From Burkholderia sp. (GTDB lineage Bacteria; Pseudomonadota; Gammaproteobacteria; Burkholderiales; Burkholderiaceae), in contig NZ_JAHACR010000290.1 in the NCBI RefSeq assembly GCF_018375725.1, positions 1-5,185 on the forward strand: 5,185 nt of DNA. Direction: 5' to 3'. Under the pieces are notes generated by a model. That model did no database searches. It saw only the letters and a program-made list of their open reading frames with translations, and was not told the DNA's origin. Numbering within the stretch: the first letter of the stretch is position 1; every line of letters begins with the position of its first letter. Shown one piece after another: positions 1 to 5,185 of this stretch. The position numbers and the translations under genes are program-made.

Positions 1-606
1 GCCGACGACACCCAGCATGCCGCGCACGACAGCTGGCGCGATGTGATGCCGCGCATGCCGGCGCTCATCATCGGTAACGGCTTCTTCGCGCTGTTCGATA
101 CGCTCGCACTGTCGCTGCTGCCGATCTTCGCGATGGCGCACGGCGTCGCGAGCGGAACCGCGGTGCTGCTCGCATCGATCATGCTGTTCGGCGACACCGC
201 GATGCAATTCCCGATCGGCTGGCTCGCGGACAAGCTCGGCCGCGAACGCGTGCATCTCGGCGCGGGCTGGATCGTGCTCGCGGGCTTGCCGCTGCTGCCG
301 TTCGTCGTGACGTATCCGTGGCTGTGCTGGCCGCTGCTGTTCGTGCTCGGCGCCGCGGCAGGCAGTATCTACACGCTGTCGCTCGTCGCGTGCGGCGAGC
401 GCTTTCGTGGCGGCGCACTCGTCACCGCGAGTTCGCTCGTATCCGCGTCGTGGAGCGCGGCGAGCTTCGGCGGCCCGCTCGTCGCCGGCGCGCTGATGGA
501 GCAGTTCGGCAGCGACACGCTGGTCGGCGTGCTGGCCGGCAGCGTCGCCGCGTTCATCGCCGCCGCGCTGTGGGAACGCCGGGCCGCGCCGCAACGTGCG
601 GCCTGA
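1..606 (+). CDS. MFS transporter, C-terminal half (5' end outside window)
   Basis: The reading frame is open from the first base and stops at TGA 604-606, giving 201 visible residues. The first methionines (codons 16 and 19) lie inside the protein, so this is the C-terminal half of a roughly 400-residue permease. About six hydrophobic segments can be seen, near fragment residues 21-43, 53-72, 86-104, 107-129, 138-163 and 168-188. The loop GWLADKLGRERV (fragment residues 73-84) is the MFS motif-A type loop repeated in the second half of these carriers. The QFPIGWLADKLGR context resembles YcaD-type transporters, but that subfamily is a tentative call. The protein would sit in the inner membrane. 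It converges on fahA with an 81-base gap, so it is not in the catabolic operon. A role in uptake of an aromatic acid is possible from position alone, but nothing in the sequence shows the substrate. Confidence 0.88.
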   Translation, partial: ADDTQHAAHDSWRDVMPRMPALIIGNGFFALFDTLALSLLPIFAMAHGVASGTAVLLASIMLFGDTAMQFPIGWLADKLGRERVHLGAGWIVLAGLPLLPFVVTYPWLCWPLLFVLGAAAGSIYTLSLVACGERFRGGALVTASSLVSASWSAASFGGPLVAGALMEQFGSDTLVGVLAGSVAAFIAAALWERRAAPQRAA

Positions 607-641
607 CCCGGCGACGCCGCGTCACACATCGCCACCTGTCG

Positions 642-660
642 CCGCACATCGCATGTGCGG
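642..660. terminator. Hairpin in convergent gap, candidate bidirectional terminator
   Basis: CCGCACAT (642-649) and ATGTGCGG (653-660) are perfect reverse complements separated by a 3-base loop. The hairpin lies between the stop of the MFS gene (606) and the stop of fahA (688), where two convergent transcripts must end. There is no clear T-run on either side, so it is not a textbook intrinsic terminator. It may act with Rho or only protect 3' ends. The structure is seen directly; the function is inferred. Confidence 0.5.
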
Positions 661-687
661 GCCTGCCGGGCGCGGACGGTTCGCCGC

Positions 688-2019
688 TTACGCCGTCAAT
701 GCCGGCATGATCTTGCCCACGCAGGTGCCGAAGCCGACGCGATAGCCGTCGCCCTGGCACCAGCCGGCGAGCGTCAGCTCGTCGCCGTCTTCGATGAACG
801 TCCGGCTGCCGCCGCCCGCCAGCGCGAGCGGCGTCTTGCCGTTCCACGTCAGTTCGAGCAGGCTGCCGAACGAACCCTGCGTCGGGCCGCTGATCGTGCC
901 CGAACCCATCAGATCGCCGACTCGCGTATTGCAGCCCGCAACGGTGTGATGCGCGAGCTGTTGCGCCATCGTCCAGTACATGTATTTGAAGTTGGTGCGG
1001 CAGACCGTCGTGGCCTCTGCCGCGCCTTCGGCACGCAGCGTCACTTCCAGCGCGATGTCGAAGGCGTGCGCGCCCGCATGCCGCAGGTACGCGAGCGGCT
1101 GCGGCGACTGCTCGGGCTGCGCGGTACGGAACGGCTCGAGCGCGTCGAGCGTGACGATCCACGGCGAGATCGTCGTCGCGAAGGTCTTCGCGTTGAACGG
1201 CCCGAGCGGCACGTATTCCCATTGCTGGATGTCGCGTGCGCTCCAGTCGTTCAGCAGCACCATCCCGAAGATGTGCGCTTCGGCATCCTCGCAGGCGATC
1301 GGCTCGCCGAGCGCGTTGCCCTTTCCGACGATAAAGCCGGTCTCCAGTTCGATGTCGAGCTTGCGGCATGCGCCGAACACCGGACGATCCTGATCGGGCA
1401 ACTTGAGTTGCCCGTTCGGGCGCCGCACCGGCGTGCCGCTGACGATCACCGACGACGCGCGCCCGTTGTAGCCGATCGGCATCTCCGACCAGTTCGGCAG
1501 CAGCGCATTCTTCGGATCGCGGAACATCGAGCCGACATGGGTCGCATGCTCCTTCGACGAATAGAAATCGGTGTAGCCGGGAATCTCGACGGGCAGATAG
1601 AGCGTCGCGTCGCGCTGCGCGACGAGCACCTTCGCGCGCAATGCCGCATCGTCGCGCAGGCGCGCGGTGTCGCGCGAGAACAGTTCGCTCAACTGCACGC
1701 GCACGCTGCGCCACGCATCGCGGCCGAGCGCGATGAAGTCGTTCAGCGTCGGCTGCTCGAATGCCCGACCCCGCATCGCGATGTAATCGTCCGCGCTCGC
1801 CAAAGGCAGCGTCAGCAAACCCGCGCGCTGCAGTTCCGCCAGATCGACGATCTGGTCGCCGAGCGCAACACCCACGCGGCGCGACGGATTGCGCGCATCG
1901 CTGAACATGCCGAACGGCAGGTTCTGGATCGGGAAATCGCAGGCGGCGTCGTTCGCCGTATCGAGCCAGCTCTTGCGAGCCGGATCGAGCGTCGCGCGCA
2001 GTTCAGGGGTCACGCTCAT
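688..2019 (-). CDS. fahA: Fumarylacetoacetase (fumarylacetoacetate hydrolase)
   Basis: This 443-residue cytosolic enzyme catalyses the last step of homogentisate breakdown, splitting fumarylacetoacetate into fumarate and acetoacetate. The mammalian active-site residues all align at a constant offset of 25. Metal ligands are D151, E224, E226 and D258. The catalytic His is H158 in DFYSSKEHATHVG, paired with E389 in LLELTW. Substrate contacts are R167, Q265, Y269, K278 and T375. The N-terminal SH3-like domain covers about residues 1-140 and the catalytic domain the rest. The start ATG 2017-2019 was chosen over an ATG 14 codons upstream because it has GGAG five bases before it and forms an ATGA overlap with the hmgA stop, which implies translational coupling. 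It is the last gene of the operon and ends at TAA 688-690. No truncation or lost residue is visible. Some annotations call this gene hmgB. Confidence 0.97.
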   Translation of the reverse strand: MSVTPELRATLDPARKSWLDTANDAACDFPIQNLPFGMFSDARNPSRRVGVALGDQIVDLAELQRAGLLTLPLASADDYIAMRGRAFEQPTLNDFIALGRDAWRSVRVQLSELFSRDTARLRDDAALRAKVLVAQRDATLYLPVEIPGYTDFYSSKEHATHVGSMFRDPKNALLPNWSEMPIGYNGRASSVIVSGTPVRRPNGQLKLPDQDRPVFGACRKLDIELETGFIVGKGNALGEPIACEDAEAHIFGMVLLNDWSARDIQQWEYVPLGPFNAKTFATTISPWIVTLDALEPFRTAQPEQSPQPLAYLRHAGAHAFDIALEVTLRAEGAAEATTVCRTNFKYMYWTMAQQLAHHTVAGCNTRVGDLMGSGTISGPTQGSFGSLLELTWNGKTPLALAGGGSRTFIEDGDELTLAGWCQGDGYRVGFGTCVGKIMPALTA

Positions 2020-3350
2020 CGTTGCTCCGGATTGAAGTGTTTCTTGATGCCTTGCCAGCACTGGAAGTAATCGGCCTGCAGCTGCGCGGTGTCGAGCGCG
2101 AAGCGCGTCGGCCGGATCAGCGTGCGGGTCTCGAACATGAACGCCATCGTGTCGTCGACCTTGTGCGGCCTGGTCGTATCGCTCGCCGACGCCTTCTCGA
2201 ACGTGTCCGCATCCGGTCCGTGGCCCGACATGCAGTTATGCAGGCTCGCGCCGCCCGGCACGAAGCCTTCGGCCTTCGCGTCGTATGCGCCGTGCACGAG
2301 CCCCATGAATTCGCTCGCGACGTTGCGGTGGAACCAGGGCGGACGGAACGTATACTCGGCCGCGAGCCAGCGCGGCGGGAAGATCACGAAGTCGATCGCA
2401 TCGACGCCCGGCGTATCGCTTTGCGACTGCAGCACGAGGAAGATCGACGGGTCGGGATGGTCGTAGCTGATCGAGCCGATCGTGTTGAACAGACGCAGGT
2501 CGTACTTGTACGGCGCGTAGTTGCCGTGCCACGCGACCACATCGAGCGGCGAGTGACCGATATCCGCGCGCCAGAGCCGGCCGTTGAGCTTCGCGATCAG
2601 TTCGAACGCGCCTTCACGATCTTCGTAGGCGGCCTGCGGCGTCAGGAAATCGCGCGGATTCGCGAGGCCGTTCGATCCGATCGGGCCGAGATCCGGCAGA
2701 CGCAGCTGCGCGCCGAAATTCTCGCAGAGGTAGCCGCGCGCTTCGCCGTCCGGCAGCGCGACCGTGAAACGCACGCCGCGCGGGATCACCGCGATCTCGA
2801 ACGGCTCGACGTCGAGCCGGCCCATTTCGGTCGCGATATGCAGGCGCCCCGCTTGCGGGACGATCAGCAGTTCGCCGTCGGCGCTGTAGAAAAAACGATC
2901 CTGCATCGAGCGGTTCGCCGCGTACAGGTGGATCGCGCAGCCGCTCATCGCGGCGGCCGAGCCGTTGCCGGCCATCGTCACCCAGCCTTCGACGAAATCG
3001 GTCGGCTCGACCGGCATCGGCAGCGGATTCCAGCGCAGCTGGTTCGGCGGAGTCGGCGGCACGTCGGCGGAATCGGCAAACTCCGACACGAGACGCTGCG
3101 GCCCCGCGAACGGCTCGAACGGCCGGTGCACCGCGGCCGGACGGATGCGATACAGCCACGAGCGCCGGTTATGCCCGCGCGGCGCGGTGAACGCCGTGCC
3201 GGACAGCTGTTCGGCATACAGCCCGTACGGCGCGCGCTGCGGCGAGTTGCGGCCGTGCGGCAGCGCGCCCGGCAGCGCCTCGGTCGCGAACTCGTTCGCG
3301 AAACCGCTCAGGTAGCCGGCGGCCGCCGGCTTCGACAGGTCAAGCGTCAT
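2016..3350 (-). CDS. hmgA: Homogentisate 1,2-dioxygenase
   Basis: This 444-residue, non-heme Fe(II) cytosolic enzyme opens the aromatic ring of homogentisate with O2 to give 4-maleylacetoacetate. The length is normal for bacterial HmgA. The iron ligands of the human enzyme (H335, E341, H371) correspond to H341 and E347 in WFHRNVASEFMG and H377 in HNCMSGHGPD. H298 in YDHPDPS matches the proposed catalytic His 292. Other family blocks are YLSGFANEF near the N-terminus, WHGNYAPYKYDL (residues 275-286) and FVIFPPRW (321-328). The start ATG 3348-3350 has AAGGAG ten bases upstream, and no better start exists. The stop overlaps the fahA start as ATGA. Upstream are the DUF2783 gene and the flavin monooxygenase, which are predicted to supply homogentisate; the enzyme should also serve tyrosine and phenylalanine breakdown. 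All key residues are intact, including G378. Confidence 0.98.
   Translation of the reverse strand: MTLDLSKPAAAGYLSGFANEFATEALPGALPHGRNSPQRAPYGLYAEQLSGTAFTAPRGHNRRSWLYRIRPAAVHRPFEPFAGPQRLVSEFADSADVPPTPPNQLRWNPLPMPVEPTDFVEGWVTMAGNGSAAAMSGCAIHLYAANRSMQDRFFYSADGELLIVPQAGRLHIATEMGRLDVEPFEIAVIPRGVRFTVALPDGEARGYLCENFGAQLRLPDLGPIGSNGLANPRDFLTPQAAYEDREGAFELIAKLNGRLWRADIGHSPLDVVAWHGNYAPYKYDLRLFNTIGSISYDHPDPSIFLVLQSQSDTPGVDAIDFVIFPPRWLAAEYTFRPPWFHRNVASEFMGLVHGAYDAKAEGFVPGGASLHNCMSGHGPDADTFEKASASDTTRPHKVDDTMAFMFETRTLIRPTRFALDTAQLQADYFQCWQGIKKHFNPEQR
2025..2030 (-). promoter_or_regulatory. Ribosome-binding site of fahA
   Basis: On the minus strand this reads CCGGAG, with the GGAG core five bases before the fahA ATG. 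It lies inside the last codons of hmgA (N-P-E-Q-R). It decides the fahA start at 2019 and supports coupled translation across the ATGA overlap. Confidence 0.75.
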
Positions 3351-3421
3351 CGTTGCTTTTCTCCTTCATTCATGCGACGTCCGGCGCTGCCGCGCCGCAC
3401 CTCCATCGTCCCGGCGCTCAT
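3347..3421 (-). CDS. Candidate 24-codon small ORF bridging the DUF2783 gene and hmgA
   Basis: A 24-codon frame fills the 67-base gap exactly. Its ATG (3419-3421) overlaps the TGA of the DUF2783 gene as ATGA, and its TGA (3347-3349) overlaps the hmgA ATG as ATGA. GGAGG (3429-3433) sits seven bases before the ATG, an optimal Shine-Dalgarno arrangement. The peptide begins MSAGTMEVRR and ends RMNEGEKQR. It is basic, with five Arg and one Lys against three Glu, and has no hydrophobic segment. I recognise no family. It could be a translated micro-protein or a relay carrying ribosomes from the DUF2783 gene to hmgA. Chance is a real alternative, since stop codons are rare in such GC-rich DNA. The geometry is seen directly; expression is inferred. 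Confidence 0.35.
   Translation of the reverse strand: MSAGTMEVRRGSAGRRMNEGEKQR
3361..3366 (-). promoter_or_regulatory. Ribosome-binding site of hmgA
   Basis: AAGGAG on the minus strand lies ten bases before the hmgA ATG, slightly longer than ideal spacing. It falls inside the candidate 24-codon frame that ends at the hmgA start, so ribosomes translating that frame would pass over it. Confidence 0.65.
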
Positions 3422-3645
3422 TGCACGGCCTCCGCGGCGGGATGCGCCGGCGGCGTCACGCCTTGCCGTGCGAGCGCCATCGCCTCGCGCAGCACATCGA
3501 GATCGCCGATCTGATTCGCGAGCAGCAGGATCAGCTTCGCATTGACGAGCTGGCTGTCGCTGTCGGTCAGGTCGCGATGCATGTCGATCAGCGATTCGTA
3601 GAATGCGTCCGGATCGGCCAGACGCAAGCGGGTGTCGAGGTGCAT
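3418..3645 (-). CDS. DUF2783 small protein, probable coupling subunit of the adjacent flavin hydroxylase (MhaB-like)
   Basis: This 75-residue protein starts MHLDTRLRLADPDAFYESL and matches my memory of the DUF2783 family, which is found beside FAD monooxygenases in proteobacteria. It has no signal peptide or membrane segment. Residues about 12-26 (PDAFYESLIDMHRDL) and 31-61 (around LVNAKLILLLANQIGD) look helical and amphipathic, and the Pro/Ala-rich tail looks flexible. The start ATG 3643-3645 has GGAG eight bases upstream and follows the monooxygenase stop by 28 bases. In Pseudomonas putida, 3-hydroxyphenylacetate 6-hydroxylase is described as a flavoprotein (MhaA) plus an essential small coupling protein (MhaB). 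Size, order and the homogentisate context here fit that pair. Family membership is fairly sure; the coupling role is inferred from context. Confidence 0.85.
   Translation of the reverse strand: MHLDTRLRLADPDAFYESLIDMHRDLTDSDSQLVNAKLILLLANQIGDLDVLREAMALARQGVTPPAHPAAEAVQ
3429..3433 (-). promoter_or_regulatory. GGAGG Shine-Dalgarno motif before the candidate small ORF
   Basis: GGAGG on the minus strand falls in the A-E-A-V-Q codons that end the DUF2783 gene, seven bases before the ATG at 3421. No annotated gene would use it, because the hmgA start is about 80 bases further on. It therefore either serves the small ORF or is a chance product of GCG-GAG-GCC codons. Confidence 0.4.
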
Positions 3646-3653
3646 GACGATGT

Positions 3654-3657
3654 CTCC
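3654..3657 (-). promoter_or_regulatory. Ribosome-binding site of the DUF2783 gene
   Basis: GGAG on the minus strand lies eight bases before the ATG at 3645, within the 28-base gap after the monooxygenase stop. It fixes this start, since no other in-frame ATG lies between here and the upstream gene's end. Confidence 0.7.
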
Positions 3658-3673
3658 GATATTTTTTAGGGAC

Positions 3674-5185
3674 TCAGGCCGAGCAGATCGCCCGCGCGAG
3701 CGCTTCGCCGATTGCCAGCGGATCGAGCGCGCGCATCCGTGCGCACACGTGCTGGTCGGGACGCAGCAGATAGAACGTGCCGGGCTGCGCGTCGTAGCGC
3801 CGCGCGGCGAGACCGTCGACGTCCTCCACGACATCGATGCCGCGCACCGCGCGCGCATGGCCGGCCGGCACGACGAGCACCGGCTTGACCGGCAACGCAT
3901 GACCGGCGACCGCTTGCGCGAGCGCGGCCGCATCGTCCGGCAGACCGAACAGCAGCCCCGTGAAGCCGTCGCGCACATGCTGCAACAGCCAGCCAGCCGC
4001 GCCGTGCATGCGCACCGGGGCATCGGCGGCCGCCGTGCCGGGCCGCATCGCGCATGCAAAAACGTCGCCATTCCGGTCTGCCGTGTTGAGCGGTGAATCC
4101 GCGAGCACGGCGGGCACCGACAGTCGGCCGCTGTTGACAAGCTTGCGTGCGAATTCGCAGTCGCGCGCGAGCTTCAGCGTCGCATCGCGGAACATCCGCG
4201 ACACCAGACTCTTTGGCGTGATGAAGTCGGTCGAACGCGTCGAGTTGCGAATGTTCTCGTCGGCGGCGAACTCGCGCTCGCTCGCATAGGTGTCGAGCAG
4301 GCGATCAGCCGCCACGCCATCGAGCACGAGCTTCAGCTTCCACGCGAGGTTGTCCGCATCCTGCACGCCGCTATTGGCGCCGCGCGCGCCGAACGGCGAC
4401 ACGCCGTGCGCCGCATCGCCCGCGAACAGCACGCGGCCATGACGAAACGCATCCATCCGCTGGCAACGGAACGTATAGACGCTCACCCACTCCAGCTCGA
4501 ACTCGACGTTCTGGCCGAGCAGCGCCCGCACACGCGGAATCACGCGCTCGGGCTGCTTCTCGACGGCCGGATCGGCGTCCCAGCCGAGCTGGAAATCGAT
4601 GCGCCACACATTGTCGGGCTGACGATGCAACAGCACCGACTGGTTGCGATGAAACGGCGGATCGAACCAGAACCAGCGCTCGGCCGGAAATGGCGCCTTC
4701 ATCTTCACGTCGGCGATCAGGAAACGGTCCTTGAACGTGCGGCCGTGGCTTTCAAGTCCCATCATCCCGCGCACCGGGCTGTGCGAGCCGTCGGCGGCGA
4801 CCACGTACTGCGCGCGCAGCGTCTCCACGCCTTCCGGCGTTTCCACCGTCAGTTCGACCTGCTCGGTCGACTGAACGAGTCCCGTCACCTTGCTCTTCCA
4901 GCGAATGTCGAGGTTCGGCAGTTCGAACGCGCGTTCGGCGAGATAGCCTTCGACGTAGTACTGCTGCAGATTGATGAACGCGGGCCGCGCGTGGCCCGCT
5001 TCGGGCAGCAGGTCGAACGCGTAGAGCTGCTCGTCCTGCAGAAATACCTTGCCGACATGCCAGCTCACGCCTTTCTCGACAAAGCGCTCGCCACAGCCGA
5101 GCCGGTCGAAGATCTCGAGCGTGCGCTTCGCGAAGCAGATCGCACGCGAGCCGGTGGACAGCGTGTCGTCGTCGTCGAGCAGCAC
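3674..5185 (-). CDS. FAD-dependent aromatic monooxygenase, PheA/TfdB-MhpA type, probable 3-hydroxyphenylacetate 6-hydroxylase (MhaA-like); N-terminus outside window
   Basis: The visible 503 residues are open through the right edge. The codon at the edge is GTG (Val) inside the protein, so about 40 N-terminal residues with the GxGxxG FAD motif are missing and the full length would be near 545. The fragment opens with the end of the Rossmann strand and SRAICFAKRTLEI (13-25). The DG motif is AADGSHSPVR (130-139). The second FAD motif is VLFAGDAAHGVSPFGARGAN (252-271). The C-terminal part (about 380-503) resembles the thioredoxin-like domain of this family and includes YLLRPDQHVCAR (472-483). The enzyme should use NAD(P)H, FAD and O2 to hydroxylate a phenolic ring in the cytosol. 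Next to the small DUF2783 gene, hmgA and fahA, the best guess is 3-hydroxyphenylacetate to homogentisate. Another hydroxylated aryl acid, as for MhpA, is possible. Family is certain; substrate is inferred. Confidence 0.9.
   Translation of the reverse strand: MLLDDDDTLSTGSRAICFAKRTLEIFDRLGCGERFVEKGVSWHVGKVFLQDEQLYAFDLLPEAGHARPAFINLQQYYVEGYLAERAFELPNLDIRWKSKVTGLVQSTEQVELTVETPEGVETLRAQYVVAADGSHSPVRGMMGLESHGRTFKDRFLIADVKMKAPFPAERWFWFDPPFHRNQSVLLHRQPDNVWRIDFQLGWDADPAVEKQPERVIPRVRALLGQNVEFELEWVSVYTFRCQRMDAFRHGRVLFAGDAAHGVSPFGARGANSGVQDADNLAWKLKLVLDGVAADRLLDTYASEREFAADENIRNSTRSTDFITPKSLVSRMFRDATLKLARDCEFARKLVNSGRLSVPAVLADSPLNTADRNGDVFACAMRPGTAAADAPVRMHGAAGWLLQHVRDGFTGLLFGLPDDAAALAQAVAGHALPVKPVLVVPAGHARAVRGIDVVEDVDGLAARRYDAQPGTFYLLRPDQHVCARMRALDPLAIGEALARAICSA

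Noticed and set aside
2020..2061. Upstream ATG for fahA that would add 14 residues
   Set aside because: It lies deep inside hmgA. The ATG at 2019 has GGAG five bases before it, and the ATGA overlap is the standard coupled arrangement.
3315..3330. Perfect 16-base palindrome GCCGGCGGCCGCCGGC in codons 7-12 of hmgA
   Set aside because: It encodes Pro-Ala-Ala-Ala-Gly with preferred GC-rich codons, and a palindrome of this length is expected about once by chance in a window this GC-rich. A hairpin near the start could slow ribosomes, but nothing else supports a role.
3381..3418. Direct repeat CCGGCGCT at 3381-3388 and 3411-3418 in the gap before hmgA
   Set aside because: Only eight GC-rich bases with no further flanking match; too short to call an operator or duplication.
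2022..3545. Long plus-strand open frame (507 codons) opposite hmgA, and a similar one at 655-2070 opposite fahA
   Set aside because: Both are Arg-rich mirror frames produced by GC-biased codons on the opposite strand. They match no family and lie over genes with intact active sites.
3646..3673. A-rich stretch CTAAAAAATAT after the monooxygenase stop, as a possible promoter or terminator
   Set aside because: There is no stem before it and no recognisable -35/-10 pair; it is a 28-base intergenic spacer holding the ribosome-binding site of the DUF2783 gene.
1..5185. Insertion sequences, tRNA genes, CRISPR arrays, phage or defence genes
   Set aside because: None seen. Coding is nearly continuous, codon use is uniform, and no terminal inverted repeats or spaced repeats were found by eye.

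Overview
The window is GC-rich with strongly GC-biased third codon positions. It carries a compact catabolic operon for aromatic acids that enter the homogentisate ring-cleavage pathway. Protein sequences, gene order and the 444-residue homogentisate dioxygenase numbering fit a betaproteobacterium, most likely Burkholderia. The genus call is recognition, not a database result.

Layout, left to right. Bases 1-606 (+) are the C-terminal half of a major facilitator superfamily (MFS) transporter whose beginning lies outside the window. Bases 607-687 are a short convergent gap with a perfect 8-bp-stem hairpin. All remaining genes are on the minus strand and are transcribed from right to left. They are an FAD-dependent aromatic monooxygenase (3674-5185, N-terminus cut off by the window edge), a 75-residue DUF2783 protein (3418-3645), homogentisate 1,2-dioxygenase hmgA (2016-3350) and fumarylacetoacetase fahA (688-2019). 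Gaps are 28 and 67 bases, and hmgA and fahA overlap by ATGA, so this is almost certainly one transcript. Its promoter is upstream of 5185 and cannot be seen.

How the genes work together. The monooxygenase plus small-protein pair resembles the two-component 3-hydroxyphenylacetate 6-hydroxylase MhaA/MhaB of Pseudomonas putida, in which a flavoprotein needs a small coupling protein to make homogentisate. HmgA then opens the ring to maleylacetoacetate, and FahA splits fumarylacetoacetate into fumarate and acetoacetate. The maleylacetoacetate isomerase needed between these two steps is not in the window. All active-site residues I could place in HmgA and FahA are intact.

The least expected item is in the 67-base gap between the DUF2783 gene and hmgA. 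A 24-codon reading frame (3347-3421, minus) fills it exactly, starting in an ATGA overlap with the upstream stop and ending in an ATGA overlap with the hmgA start. A GGAGG ribosome-binding site sits 7 bases before its ATG. It could be a tiny protein or a translational-coupling relay, or it could be coincidence.
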